Source: Bacillota bacterium (GTDB taxonomy: Bacteria; Bacillota; Clostridia; Peptostreptococcales; Anaerovoracaceae). From it: a stretch of 13,795 bases of DNA. A program made the translations under genes and the position numbers. Of the stretch, positions 1 through 7,901 are shown piece by piece (the stretch's first letter is position 1; each line of letters begins with the position of its first letter). The notes below the pieces were generated by a model. The model was not told the origin of the DNA. It saw only the letters and a program-made list of their open reading frames with translations, and made no database searches. Where the stretch lies: positions 1 to 13,795 of the forward strand of contig JAUNRL010000015.1 in assembly GCA_030535715.1 (NCBI GenBank), given 5' to 3'.

Positions 1-343
1 GGGCGCAGATGCCGGCATCGAAGACCTCCCAGCGATCTTCCTTGCTGGTGGAGTAGCTGCCGTCCTTCTCGAAACCGGCGCGACCGTGAACTGTGGTCAG
101 AACCATCAGTACGGGTGCGCCGTTGATGATACGGGTATTGCCTTCATAGCCCATGGTGCAGCCAGCCAGGCGCGCCTTCAGTTCCGGATCGGTGACTGCG
201 ATGTAACGGGTTGTCTGGGTGTTCTTCCAGGTGGGCGCGTATCGGGCTGTCTCCACGAGAGAGCGGATCAGCTCCGGCTCCACGGGCCGGTCTTCAAATT
301 TTCGGATGCTTCTTCTGACTTTGATGCAGTCAATGGCGTTCAT
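1..343 (-). CDS. Nitroreductase family protein (3' part lies beyond the window)
   Basis: The first 114 codons of a nitroreductase-fold flavoprotein, an FMN-dependent NAD(P)H oxidoreductase acting in the cytoplasm on an unknown substrate. The N-terminus reads MNAIDCIKVRRSIRKFEDRP, with the RRSIRKF segment that binds the FMN phosphate in this family, followed by the usual ARYAPTWKNTQ helix start (residues about 33-43). The ATG at 343 is preceded by GAGGAGG at good spacing. The gene starts 10 bases after the Na/Pi cotransporter stop, so the two are probably co-transcribed. The C-terminal FMN-contact region is outside the window, so subfamily and completeness cannot be judged. Family assignment is secure; the substrate is unknown. 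Confidence 0.88.
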   Translation of the reverse strand, partial: MNAIDCIKVRRSIRKFEDRPVEPELIRSLVETARYAPTWKNTQTTRYIAVTDPELKARLAGCTMGYEGNTRIINGAPVLMVLTTVHGRAGFEKDGSYSTSKEDRWEVFDAGICA

Positions 344-353
344 GAGTTCCTCC

Positions 354-2000
354 TCATTTCTTCCTGGGATTCTCCGGTTCGATGTCGGCCAGAGCATAGG
401 CGATGTTCTCCGCATGGTCGCCGACGCGTTCCAGATCCGTGACCAGATTGGTAAAGATGATGCCGGCGAAGGGTTCGCAGCCGGTGTTCATCAGCCGCTC
501 CACATGATTGTTGATCAGCTGGGCTTTCTTTAGGTCGATGCCCGCCTCAATTTTATCCAGCAGCGGGAGCAGGGTGTAGTTTTCATTGGCGAAAATGTCC
601 AGAGCCACATGGACGATTTTTTTCGCGTCACTGGCCATATCTTTCAGCTCCGCCACGGCGTCATCGGACAGGCGACTCTTTTTATCGTGCATTTCTTCAG
701 CAAATTCGACGATATTCTCCGCCTGATCGGATATCCGTTCGATGTCGGTGACGGCAATGGACAGCTCGGAAACACGCCCCACTGCCTCATCGGTAAGAGA
801 CATGGTGCGCAGTTCCAGCATGGCCGTATCAATAGCCCGGTTCAATATAGTGACGCTTTCTTCCCGCGCTTTTACGGAAATGACCTTGTTGATATCGTAA
901 TCAAAGAAGCATTCCAGCGCCCGCTTCAGGTTCTTCTCAGCGATGGTACCCATCCGGACGATCTCCCGGTGCGCGTTGGCGATGGCCATCTGAGACGGCA
1001 TATTCTTCATGTTGACCATGTACTGCAGTTTGCGGTCTTCCAGCTGCTCGTTCTCTTCGGGGAGAACCGGAATGATTTTCTCGGCGGCCTTGATGATCAG
1101 ACCCGTGAACGGCAGCTCCAGTGCCACCGCGATGATCGCAAAGATCGTATGGGTGTTGGCCACCTGCCGGGCAATAGAGTCAGGAGAAAGGTCCTGAATC
1201 CAGTTGAGGAAGTCGGGGAAAACATTGATCAGAATGATCAGGATTGCCGCCCGGATCAGGTTGAACAGCAGATTTAAGATCGCGGTTCGCTTGCCGTTGC
1301 GGTTGGTGGTCAGAGAGGCGATTACGTTCGGAGTGACTGAGCCGATGGCCGCGCCGATCACCAGGTACACGGCGGTATGGTAGCCCAGAAGCCCCTGGAA
1401 AGCGAAGGTCTGGAAGATGACCGTCGACGAGGAGGAGCTCTGAAGCAGAGCGGTAAAGGCAATCCCGAAGATAACGGCAGCGGCCGGATTGTTCAATCCG
1501 GAGAGAATATTCAGAAACTCCTCGCTTTTGGCCATGGGTGCGATGGCGAATTTCATCAGGGAAATGCCGACAAAGAGCATTCCGAAGCCAAGCAAGAACT
1601 CACCAGCGTATTTCACCGTCGTTTTCTTGACGAACAGGTACATGACGGTGCCGACGAAGAGAATGAGCGGCGCATAGGCGGCGATGTTGAACGCTGTGAT
1701 CTGCGCCGTGACCGTCGTGCCGATGTTGGCGCCCATAATGACGCCGATGGCCTGACTCAAGGTCATCATCCCCGAATTAACAAAACCGATGACCATAATA
1801 TCGGTAGCGGACGAGCTCTGCACAAGAACCGTCACCGCAAAGCCGACCAAAACAGCCATCAGCTTATTTGAGGTTGCCTTTTCCAGGATTGATTGAAGAT
1901 TGTCACCGCAGGCATTGCGCAGGCCTGCCGACATGACCGTCATGCCGAAGAGGAACATGCCCACTCCGCCAAGCAATCGGAATATCAGTTCTAATGTCAT
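354..2000 (-). CDS. Na+/phosphate cotransporter family protein with C-terminal PhoU-like domain
   Basis: A type II Na/Pi cotransporter (NptA/YjbB type), an inner-membrane importer or exporter of inorganic phosphate driven by sodium. Residues 1-300 are strongly hydrophobic and carry the family's duplicated signature: QSSS at about 61-64 and QSSSS at about 187-191, with GANIGTT at about 90-96. Residues about 320-548 form a PhoU-like helical domain with two copies of its metal-binding motif, DIERISDQAENI and DLERVGDHAENI. This transporter-PhoU fusion is common in Bacillota. The frame is open to a TTG at 2051, but the ATG at 2000 is preferred: it has GGAGGAAG just upstream and the protein then begins directly at the first membrane helix, giving 548 residues. 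It lies 119 bases after the Nudix gene and 10 bases before a nitroreductase gene. Direction of phosphate transport is not readable from sequence. Confidence 0.93.
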   Translation of the reverse strand: MTLELIFRLLGGVGMFLFGMTVMSAGLRNACGDNLQSILEKATSNKLMAVLVGFAVTVLVQSSSATDIMVIGFVNSGMMTLSQAIGVIMGANIGTTVTAQITAFNIAAYAPLILFVGTVMYLFVKKTTVKYAGEFLLGFGMLFVGISLMKFAIAPMAKSEEFLNILSGLNNPAAAVIFGIAFTALLQSSSSSTVIFQTFAFQGLLGYHTAVYLVIGAAIGSVTPNVIASLTTNRNGKRTAILNLLFNLIRAAILIILINVFPDFLNWIQDLSPDSIARQVANTHTIFAIIAVALELPFTGLIIKAAEKIIPVLPEENEQLEDRKLQYMVNMKNMPSQMAIANAHREIVRMGTIAEKNLKRALECFFDYDINKVISVKAREESVTILNRAIDTAMLELRTMSLTDEAVGRVSELSIAVTDIERISDQAENIVEFAEEMHDKKSRLSDDAVAELKDMASDAKKIVHVALDIFANENYTLLPLLDKIEAGIDLKKAQLINNHVERLMNTGCEPFAGIIFTNLVTDLERVGDHAENIAYALADIEPENPRKK

Positions 2001-2056
2001 GGCAATTGCTTCCTCCGATTTTCCCTTTTTGTGCGCAACTTTTCGATCCAAAAATC

Positions 2057-2085
2057 AGTATATCACAGATTGGACGGGAATGCAC
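2057..2085 (-). promoter_or_regulatory. Possible promoter of the Na/Pi cotransporter gene
   Basis: On the minus strand a TATACT -10 hexamer occupies 2057-2062, about 57 bases before the chosen start. The -35 region 16-17 bases upstream matches the consensus poorly, so this is a weak call. It would let the transporter be expressed apart from the Nudix gene. Confidence 0.35.
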
Positions 2086-2091
2086 CATTCA

Positions 2092-2111
2092 GAAAGCTCC
2101 GCGCAGCTTTC
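2092..2111 (-). terminator. Stem-loop between Nudix and cotransporter genes (weak terminator or processing site)
   Basis: A perfect 7-bp stem (GAAAGCT / AGCTTTC) with a 6-base loop begins nine bases after the Nudix stop codon. There is no U-tract after it on the minus strand, so it is at best a partial terminator or mRNA-stabilising hairpin separating the Nudix gene from the cotransporter gene. Confidence 0.3.
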
Positions 2112-2119
2112 ATTTTCTG

Positions 2120-2671
2120 TCATTCTGAAAGCGCCAGCGGCGCACCGTCAAGAACGGCCTGGGTCAGCCGGTCATTGCAGTAGCAGAGCTTCAGGGAGAA
2201 GAAGGGATGCGCTTCGCGGAGAAGCCGCAGGAAGATCCGATCGCCTTCCCATAGGGAGAGGGCGTCCGCCTGCTCCCAGGAGATCCAGGACAGCTCGCCT
2301 TCGCTGCAGTCGGGGACGGGCCACTTTCCCGCAGGCCCGGCGAATGCCGGATGCGTACGAACCGGGATGCCTGCGCCGGCCGCATCCGCTGCGGGGACGA
2401 GGAAATCGTCCGCCGTGTAGAGGCACATGTATTCCGTCTCCGTTCCCTCCTGCAGGAAGGTGACGAAGCCACGGAAGCACCAGCTGGTCAGCCTATACCC
2501 GGTCTCTTCCCGGACCTCACGCAAAAGGCAGTCCTCTGGGCTCTCCCGGTCCCGGAATTTCCCGCCCACACCGATCCATTTCCCCTCGTTGATGTCGTGG
2601 GATTTCTTCGTGCGGTGGAGCAGGAGCACATGGCCTTTTTGTTCGATGTAGCAGAGGGTGGTGATCAGCAT
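2120..2671 (-). CDS. Nudix hydrolase, MutT/MTH1-like (8-oxo-dGTP diphosphatase type)
   Basis: A cytoplasmic Nudix pyrophosphohydrolase of 183 residues. The full Nudix box is present at residues 37-59, fitting GX5EX7REUXEEXGU with G37, E43 and the REVREETGY core; the REXXEE glutamates bind the catalytic metal. The preceding LLLHR and GKWIGVGGK and the later GELSWISWEQ and LWEGDRIFL segments match the MTH1/MutX-like subgroup, which cleans oxidised nucleotides from the pool. Such proteins are usually near 155 residues; the excess here is a roughly 30-residue Ala/Gly/Pro-rich stretch at about 91-123 between the core strands. The ATG at 2671 has AAAGGAGA upstream and its own extended -10 promoter. 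The family is certain; the substrate is inferred. Confidence 0.92.
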   Translation of the reverse strand: MLITTLCYIEQKGHVLLLHRTKKSHDINEGKWIGVGGKFRDRESPEDCLLREVREETGYRLTSWCFRGFVTFLQEGTETEYMCLYTADDFLVPAADAAGAGIPVRTHPAFAGPAGKWPVPDCSEGELSWISWEQADALSLWEGDRIFLRLLREAHPFFSLKLCYCNDRLTQAVLDGAPLALSE

Positions 2672-2695
2672 AGTAATTGTCTCCTTTACCTGTTT

Positions 2696-2704
2696 ATTCT
2701 ACCA
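2696..2704 (-). promoter_or_regulatory. Extended -10 promoter of the Nudix gene
   Basis: The minus strand reads TGGTAGAAT, an extended -10 (TGn plus TAGAAT), ending 24 bases before the start codon. No good -35 is seen, as is usual for extended -10 promoters. It is back to back with the symporter promoter. Confidence 0.5.
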
Positions 2705-2712
2705 GAAAACCG

Positions 2713-2740
2713 TTGCATTTTGCGCGAGGAATCGTATAAT
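2713..2740 (+). promoter_or_regulatory. Sigma-A-type promoter of the NSS symporter gene
   Basis: TTGCAT at 2713-2718 and a perfect TATAAT at 2735-2740, 16 bases apart. Transcription would start near 2747 and give a leader of about 60 bases. The same TTGCAT-16-TATAAT arrangement occurs before argG. Confidence 0.7.
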
Positions 2741-2748
2741 GAAATGGT

Positions 2749-2768
2749 GCGCTCCGGGCGCGGAGCGC
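2749..2768 (+). promoter_or_regulatory. GC-rich stem-loop near the start of the symporter mRNA leader
   Basis: A perfect 7-bp stem (GCGCTCC / GGAGCGC) with a GGGCGC loop begins within a few bases of the predicted transcription start. Hairpins placed there often protect the mRNA 5' end. It does not cover the AGGAGAG ribosome binding site at 2791, and no U-tract follows, so it is not a terminator. Confidence 0.4.
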
Positions 2769-2805
2769 GCATAATCACGTTATGTGTTCGAGGAGAGAAA
2801 GTGTT

Positions 2806-4143
2806 ATGGAAAGAGAACATTTAGGGAGCAGATTGGGTTTCATTCTGCTCAGCGCCGGCTGCGCCATCGGCTGCGGGAACATCTGGAAGTTCCCCTGGAT
2901 GTGCGGACAGAATGGCGGCGGCGGATTCGTTCTGGTCTACATCATCTGCCTGCTGGTTCTGGGCCTGCCGGTCATGATCATGGAGTTCTCCTTGGGAAGA
3001 GCGTCTCAAGCGAGTATCGTCCGGATGTATCAGAAACTGGAGAAGCCGGGACAGAAGTGGCACATTCACGGCTGCTTCGCGCTGCTGGGCAACATTGCTC
3101 TGATGGCCTTTTACACGGTGGTCACCGGCTGGATGATTTATTACTTTGTCCGGTTTCTGACCGGTCACGACAGCGGCCTGGGATTTGTGAAGATGATTAC
3201 TAACCCGGGTGTCAACGTGGGATATCTGGTCATTGCAGTTTTCGTCGGCTTCTTCATTCTGAGCTTTAATCTGCAGGGCGGTTTGGAGCGGGCGACCAAA
3301 TTTATGATGACCGTTCTGCTGGTTCTGTTAATCGCTCTGGCGATTCGCAGCATGACACTGCCCGGCGGCGGCGAGGGACTGAAGTTCTATCTCGTTCCGG
3401 ACTTTGGCAGGATCACACCGTCCGTTATCGTGGCGGCCATGAATCAGGCCTTCTTCACCCTGTCTCTGGGTATCGGATCTATGGCGATCTTCGGCAGCTA
3501 CATCGGCAAAGAACGGACGCTCATGGGAGAATCCGTCAACGTCATCTGCCTGGATACCTTCGTGGCGCTGGTCGCGGGACTGATCATTTTCCCGGCCTGC
3601 TTCACATACAATCTGGAAGTGGGCGCCGGCCCGTCTCTGCTCTTTGACACCATGGCGACGGTATTCAACAATATGGCCGGAGGCCGTTTCTGGGGAAGCT
3701 TGTTCTTCCTGTTCATGACCTTCGCGGCTTTGTCCACGGAACTGGCCGTATTCGAAAACATTCTGGCGGCGATCCGGGAGATGACCAGCTGGAGCAGAGG
3801 CAAGGGCGCCATTTTCTGCGGCATTGGTATCTTCATCCTTGCCCTGACCACGGCTCTGGGCTACAGCGTGCTGCACTTCCAGCCCTTCGCGGAGGGCAGC
3901 GCCTGGCTCGACTTCTGGGATTTTATCGTCAGCACGAACCTGCTGCCTCTGGGCGCGCTGATCTTCGCCCTGTTCTGCAGCAGCGACCGCTTCGGCTGGG
4001 GATGGGACAATCTGCTGGCGGAAGCCAACGCCGGAAAGGGCATGAAGGTACAGCCCTGGATGAAGCCCATCTTCAAGTATGTGGTGCCTATTGTCGTCAT
4101 CATCCTGTACATCATCGGGCTGGTAAACTTCCCCTGGAGTTGA
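2806..4143 (+). CDS. Neurotransmitter:sodium symporter (NSS/SNF, LeuT-fold) family transporter
   Basis: A 445-residue inner-membrane Na+-coupled importer of the LeuT fold, usually for amino acids or related amines. The first helix carries the family hallmark: AIGCGNIWKFPW at about 20-31, whose unwound GN centre contributes to the sodium and substrate sites. Further segments typical of the family are the GGGGFVLVY stretch at about 38-46, GLPVMIMEFSLG after it, and a QAFFTLSLGIG helix (TM6-like). About 11 hydrophobic spans are visible, as in short prokaryotic NSS members that lack TM12. An in-frame ATG at 2782 exists, but the one at 2806 follows AGGAGAG with 8-base spacing and is preferred. It is monocistronic, divergent from the Nudix gene and convergent with a nitroreductase. 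The substrate is unknown. Confidence 0.94.
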   Translation: MEREHLGSRLGFILLSAGCAIGCGNIWKFPWMCGQNGGGGFVLVYIICLLVLGLPVMIMEFSLGRASQASIVRMYQKLEKPGQKWHIHGCFALLGNIALMAFYTVVTGWMIYYFVRFLTGHDSGLGFVKMITNPGVNVGYLVIAVFVGFFILSFNLQGGLERATKFMMTVLLVLLIALAIRSMTLPGGGEGLKFYLVPDFGRITPSVIVAAMNQAFFTLSLGIGSMAIFGSYIGKERTLMGESVNVICLDTFVALVAGLIIFPACFTYNLEVGAGPSLLFDTMATVFNNMAGGRFWGSLFFLFMTFAALSTELAVFENILAAIREMTSWSRGKGAIFCGIGIFILALTTALGYSVLHFQPFAEGSAWLDFWDFIVSTNLLPLGALIFALFCSSDRFGWGWDNLLAEANAGKGMKVQPWMKPIFKYVVPIVVIILYIIGLVNFPWS

Positions 4144-4257
4144 TCAGCGAAGCGCCGGCCCGTATAAAGGCAATCCAACTGAATCTGCAAGACAACCGGC
4201 ACAGTAGAAAACTGTTTGATCACCCCGGAAACTGCCGCACGGGAACAGGGACCGGTT

Positions 4258-4782
4258 TCAGACGAACCGGATGTAATCCTCCTTGCGCGGCCTGGGTTCG
4301 CCGGTGCCGCCAGCGGCACCGTATCCCAGGATCACGTTGCCGACGCCGGCGTAGTTGTCCGGGATGTTCCAGGAGGCTTGGATTGCTTTTCCTTCTTCGG
4401 TTTCGAAGACTTCCTTCGCCTGCCAGATGTAGCAGGAGTCCACACCGATGGCGTGGACGGCATTGAGCAGGTTGCCGATAACCAGGTTGCCGTCGGAAAC
4501 ACCAAAGGGCACGTTTGTCTGGCCGAAGACGATCAGCAGGGTCGGCGCGCCGTAGAAGGCGGGGGCGTCGGGGTTGCCTTTGACCGCGCTGTTGAGACGC
4601 TCAATCTGCCGGATTTTTTTCGGATCCTGGACGACAACAATGATCGGGGACTGACGGCCCCTGCCAGTGGGCGCATAAGTGCCCGCCTCCAGGATGGTGT
4701 TCAGTTCATCGCGGGAGAGCTGTTCCGGCCGGTATTTTCGGCAGGACCGTCTGGTTTTGAGGTTCTGGATGGTTTCGTTCAT
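4258..4782 (-). CDS. Nitroreductase family protein (complete, short form)
   Basis: A 174-residue single-domain nitroreductase-like flavoprotein. The N-terminus has the FMN-binding TRRSCRKYRPEQL segment (about 10-22), then TYAPTGRGRQSP (about 35-46). The C-terminal part contains GNLLNAVHAIGVDSCYI and VGNVILGYG, the second FMN-contact region, and it ends with the PRPRKEDYIRFV tail common to these short forms. Its length fits the smaller nitroreductases. The ATG at 4782 is preceded by GGGAGG. It is transcribed alone and convergent with the symporter, 114 bases apart, with no clear terminator between. It is a different gene from the nitroreductase at the window start: the sequences agree only in family motifs. 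The substrate is not inferable. Confidence 0.9.
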   Translation of the reverse strand: MNETIQNLKTRRSCRKYRPEQLSRDELNTILEAGTYAPTGRGRQSPIIVVVQDPKKIRQIERLNSAVKGNPDAPAFYGAPTLLIVFGQTNVPFGVSDGNLVIGNLLNAVHAIGVDSCYIWQAKEVFETEEGKAIQASWNIPDNYAGVGNVILGYGAAGGTGEPRPRKEDYIRFV

Positions 4783-4821
4783 GGATTTTTCCTCCCTGTT
4801 TATCTACATTTTTACACAATT

Positions 4822-4851
4822 ATCATATACCAAAAGAGATCGTCTGAACAA
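4822..4851 (-). promoter_or_regulatory. Candidate promoter of the short nitroreductase gene
   Basis: On the minus strand TTGTTC (4846-4851) and TATGAT (4822-4827) are 18 bases apart, ending 40 bases before the start codon. The -35 is only a partial match. A 6-bp stem (AAGGCG / CGCCTT, 4851-4866) abuts the -35 but has no U-tract. Confidence 0.45.
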
Positions 4852-4939
4852 AGGCGTTTTCGCCTTGCCGCCGGATGTTAAAAGCATACTTGTTAAGTGT
4901 GTTATCGATTTCTGTGAAAGCAACCAGAGGGAAACATGA

Positions 4940-4970
4940 AAACTCCCCGCCGGAAAACAGAGGAGAGTTT
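4940..4970 (-). terminator. Probable rho-independent terminator of argGH
   Basis: On the minus strand AAACTCTCC and GGGGAGTTT form a 9-bp stem with one G-T pair and a 13-base loop, 79 bases after the argH stop. The descending arm ends in TTTT and is followed by CATGTTT, so the U-run is short and broken; termination may be partial. Confidence 0.5.
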
Positions 4971-5048
4971 CACTATGGTGCTTCATCTGCGGATGCCCGC
5001 AGTGAGGAGCGCGTGTTACGCGGCCGAGCAGGCCGTACGGGATGCGTA

Positions 5049-6419
5049 CTACTCGGTACCGGTGCGGATATCAGCGATCTGCTTTGCTACGCTGGCAAAA
5101 GACGTGGAGCCCGCTGACTGCTTGGCCTCGATGCAGCTTCGGACGGCGATCTTGTCATAGATGTCTTCGCCGAAGGCCGGGGAGAAGGAATGGAATTCCT
5201 CCATGGTCAGCTCGTCCAGCGCCTTGCCGTTTTGGATGGCGTAGAGAACCATCCGGCCGATGATCTCGTGGCAGTCCCGGAAGGGAATGCCCCTGGCGGC
5301 CAAGTAGTCGGCCGCGTCGGTGGCGTTCATGTAGCCGTATCTGGCGGCTGCCGCCATCTTCCCGTCATTGACCTTCATGGTTTGAATCATCTCGGTGAAG
5401 ATCCCCAGAGAAGCCTTCAGGGTATCGACCGCGTCGAAGACCGGTTCCTTGTCCTCCTGCAGATCCTTGTTATAGGCCAGGGGCAGTCCCTTGCAGATGG
5501 TCAGCAGATTCATCAGGTCGCCGTAGACTCGGCCGGATTTGCCGCGGATCAGCTCCGCCATGTCCGGATTCTTTTTCTGGGGCATGATGCTGCTGCCGGT
5601 GGAAAAGGAATCGTCGATTTCGATGAAGCCGAACTCCACGGAGCTCCAGAGGATCAGTTCCTCGCAGAAACGGGACAGATGCATCATGGTGATGGAGCAG
5701 CAGCTCAGAAACTCCAGGGCGAAGTCCCGATCCGCCACGGCATCCATGCTGTTGGGCAGAACCGAGGCGAAGCCCAGTTCCTCTGCCAGAAAGTCCCGGT
5801 CAGTGGGGTAGGTGGTGCCGGCCAGTGCACCGCTGCCCAGGGGCAGACGGTCAATGCGCGTCAGGGCATCGGCAAACCGCTCCCGATCCCTGGCGAACAT
5901 CTGGTAATAGGCCAGCAGGTGATAGGCCAGGGTCACGGGCTGTGCCCGCTGCAGGTGTGTGTAGCCGGGCATGATGGTCTCCTGGTGCTGCTCCGCCAGA
6001 GTGGCCAGCGTTTCCAGCAATTCGGCCAGCGCTTCGTCGATGGCGGCGGATTCCTTTTTCAGGTAGAGCCGGAAATCCAGCGCTACCTGGTCGTTGCGGC
6101 TTCTCGCCGTGTGCAGCTTTTTGCCCGTCTGCCCGATCCGAGCGGTCAGAACAGACTCGATATTCATGTGAATATCCTCGTTTTCGACGGTGAATTCGAT
6201 CTTTCCGGCTTCAATGTCGGCGAGGATTTCCTCCAGCGTGTTTACGATCAGCGCAGATTCTTCCTCCGTCAGGATGCCCTGCCGGCCGAGCATTTTCGCG
6301 TGGGCGATGCTGCCGGTGATGTCCTCCCGATACAGCCGCTGGTCGAAGCCGATGGACGCGTTAAATTCATCGGCAGATGCGGTGGATGCCTTGGCGAATC
6401 TGCCTTTCCACATTTTCAT
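5049..6419 (-). CDS. argH: Argininosuccinate lyase
   Basis: Cleaves argininosuccinate to arginine and fumarate, the last step of arginine synthesis; a cytoplasmic homotetramer of the fumarase/aspartase superfamily. The 456-residue length is normal. The superfamily signature GSSIMPQKKNPD lies at 275-286, the loop that carries the catalytic serine. The other conserved blocks are present: TARSRNDQ (104-111), THLQRAQP (154-161) with the active-site histidine, and the N-terminal MWKGRF. The ATG at 6419 follows AAGGAGG at 8 bases, and that site overlaps the argG stop, so the two genes are translationally coupled with only 11 bases between them. A second ATG two codons on is less well spaced. Nothing is missing or disrupted. 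Confidence 0.98.
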   Translation of the reverse strand: MKMWKGRFAKASTASADEFNASIGFDQRLYREDITGSIAHAKMLGRQGILTEEESALIVNTLEEILADIEAGKIEFTVENEDIHMNIESVLTARIGQTGKKLHTARSRNDQVALDFRLYLKKESAAIDEALAELLETLATLAEQHQETIMPGYTHLQRAQPVTLAYHLLAYYQMFARDRERFADALTRIDRLPLGSGALAGTTYPTDRDFLAEELGFASVLPNSMDAVADRDFALEFLSCCSITMMHLSRFCEELILWSSVEFGFIEIDDSFSTGSSIMPQKKNPDMAELIRGKSGRVYGDLMNLLTICKGLPLAYNKDLQEDKEPVFDAVDTLKASLGIFTEMIQTMKVNDGKMAAAARYGYMNATDAADYLAARGIPFRDCHEIIGRMVLYAIQNGKALDELTMEEFHSFSPAFGEDIYDKIAVRSCIEAKQSAGSTSFASVAKQIADIRTGTE

Positions 6420-6430
6420 GGCGGGCCTCC

Positions 6431-7705
6431 TTACTCGATGAAGTCGCTGCCCTTCAGGACTTTCATCTCCAGAGATTCGTGCATCGGCGCGCCGCCCTCA
6501 ACGGTCAGCTTCTGAATCGCCCGGATCTTCAGCGGCAGGGAGAACAGGTTGATGAAGCCTTCGGCGTCATGCTGGTTGTAGACGTCGTCCTTGCTGAAGG
6601 TGGCGAATTCCTCGTTGTACAGGGAGTAGGGCGCCTTCCGCGCGGCTACATAGGCCTGGCCTTTGTACAGCTTCATATTCACCGTGCCGGTGACCTTCTC
6701 CTGAGTCTTGTCGACGAAGGCGCTGATGGCCTCCCGCAGCGGGGTGAACCACAGACCGTCATAGACCAGCTGTGCGAACTTCTGGGCGACGATCATCTTG
6801 TACTGGGTCGTATCCCGGTCGAGGATCAGCTGTTCCAGGCCGGCGTGAGCGGCGAAGAGGATGGTTCCTCCCGGCGTTTCATAGACACCCCGACTTTTCA
6901 TGCCGACGAGACGGTTCTCGATGATATCCACGGTGCCGATGCCGTTGGCGCTGCCCAGGTCGTTGAGTTTTGACAGCAGTTCGATGGGCCCCAGCTTCTC
7001 GCCGTTCACAGCCACGGGGATGCCCTCTTCGAAATCGATATCCACATAAGCGGGTTTGTCCGGCGCCTCCTCCGGCGGAACGCTCAGCACGTGAATGGAA
7101 TTGAAGTGTTCGTTCCACGGGTTCTCCAGTTCGCCCCCTTCGTGGCTGATGTGCCAGACGTTTTCGTCGCGGCTGTAGATCTTCGCGTTGGACTGACTGA
7201 TGGGAATGTTATGCTTATTGGCGTACTCGATCATATCTTCTCTGGACTCGAAGGGCCACTTGGGGGACCGCCAGGGAGCCATGACCTTGATGGCCGGGTT
7301 CAGGGCGTTAATGGACGCTTCGAACCGAACCTGGTCGTTGCCTTTGCCCGTGCATCCGTGAGCGATGATGAAAGCCTGCTCCTTTTCGCAGACATCGACC
7401 AGCTTCTTCGCCATGAGCGGTCTGGCCATGGAGGTGCCCAGCATGTACTGACCTTCGTAAATGGCGTCCGCTTTCAGGGTCGGCCAGATGTAATCGGTGA
7501 TGAACTCCTCCCGCAGGTCGATGGTCAGGGCCTTGATGGCGCCAGTGGCCAGAGCCTTCTGCTCGATGGCGTCGAAGTCCTCCTTTTGGCCGGCGTTGCA
7601 GCAGACGGCGATCACATCATAGTTGTAGTTCTCTTTCAGCCACTTCATGATGACCGAAGTGTCCAGTCCGCCGGAATAGGCGAGTACGACTTTTTCTTTT
7701 TCCAT
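6431..7705 (-). CDS. argG: Argininosuccinate synthase
   Basis: Joins citrulline and aspartate using ATP to form argininosuccinate, the step before argH. The N-terminus has the PP-loop ATP pyrophosphatase motif AYSGGLDTS at residues 9-17. Other family blocks are [15 protein letters not shown], the [13 protein letters not shown] region and GRRLVG-like [18 protein letters not shown]. At 424 residues it is slightly longer than many bacterial ArgG proteins (near 400), with no obvious extra domain. The ATG at 7705 is preceded by GAGGAGG. It heads a two-gene argGH operon with a strong promoter overlapped by ARG-box-like palindromes, so arginine repression by an ArgR/AhrC protein is likely. No other arg genes are in the window. 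Confidence 0.98.
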   Translation of the reverse strand: MEKEKVVLAYSGGLDTSVIMKWLKENYNYDVIAVCCNAGQKEDFDAIEQKALATGAIKALTIDLREEFITDYIWPTLKADAIYEGQYMLGTSMARPLMAKKLVDVCEKEQAFIIAHGCTGKGNDQVRFEASINALNPAIKVMAPWRSPKWPFESREDMIEYANKHNIPISQSNAKIYSRDENVWHISHEGGELENPWNEHFNSIHVLSVPPEEAPDKPAYVDIDFEEGIPVAVNGEKLGPIELLSKLNDLGSANGIGTVDIIENRLVGMKSRGVYETPGGTILFAAHAGLEQLILDRDTTQYKMIVAQKFAQLVYDGLWFTPLREAISAFVDKTQEKVTGTVNMKLYKGQAYVAARKAPYSLYNEEFATFSKDDVYNQHDAEGFINLFSLPLKIRAIQKLTVEGGAPMHESLEMKVLKGSDFIE

Positions 7706-7751
7706 TTTATTTCCTCCTCATTGCATAAAAAAGAAGCACCATTCGTCTACG

Positions 7752-7784
7752 CGAATGATTATACACCAATATGAATAATATGCA
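7752..7784 (-). promoter_or_regulatory. Tandem ARG-box-like operators over the argGH promoter
   Basis: Two imperfect palindromes read on the minus strand: TGCATATTATTCA (7772-7784), which fits TGNAT...ATNCA but with a 3-base rather than 4-base centre, and TGTATAATCATTCG (7752-7765), which has the 4-base centre but ends in G instead of A. They overlap the -35 and -10, and their starts are 19 bases apart, close to the two-turn spacing of paired ArgR sites. The similarity is visible; binding is inferred. Confidence 0.45.
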
Positions 7785-7785
7785 A
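7758..7785 (-). promoter_or_regulatory. Promoter of argGH
   Basis: TTGCAT (7780-7785) and a perfect TATAAT (7758-7763) on the minus strand, 16 bases apart, give a leader of about 45 bases. A 6-bp hairpin (CATTCG / CGAATG, 7740-7757) lies at the start of that leader. Confidence 0.7.
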
Positions 7786-7857
7786 CCCCTCAAATGTTTT
7801 TTGGATATACTATGTATGCTGCAAAGGCAACGTTGACTTTGTGCGAAGACCGAAGAG

Positions 7858-7875
7858 AAAACGGGAGGAATCCCG
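7858..7875 (-). terminator. Weak intrinsic terminator after the PAP2 gene
   Basis: On the minus strand a 5-bp stem (CGGGA / TCCCG, TTCC loop) is followed by TTTTCTCTT. The stem is short but the pyrimidine tract is right. It lies 140 bases after the PAP2 stop and would insulate argGH from the upstream operon. Confidence 0.35.
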
Positions 7876-7901
7876 AGGAAGTCAATACCGGAAAAAGAAA
7901 C

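Noticed and set aside
609..1871. Plus-strand open frames opposite the Na/Pi cotransporter gene
   Set aside because: They are antisense to a gene with clear QSSS and PhoU motifs, show charged antisense-type composition and have no ribosome sites.
4144..4257. Search for a terminator between the convergent symporter and nitroreductase genes
   Set aside because: Only weak inverted repeats (for example CCGGTT / AACCGG at 4252-4270) without U-tracts were found.
4851..4866. Hairpin AAGGCG-TTTT-CGCCTT considered as a terminator
   Set aside because: There is no U-tract on either strand, and it touches the -35 of the nitroreductase promoter; the stem at 4940-4970 is a better argGH terminator.
5190..6515. 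A 441-codon open frame on the plus strand opposite argH and the end of argG
   Set aside because: It lies antisense to two unmistakable, complete genes, has no ribosome site, and its open state follows from the GC-rich third positions of argH and argG.
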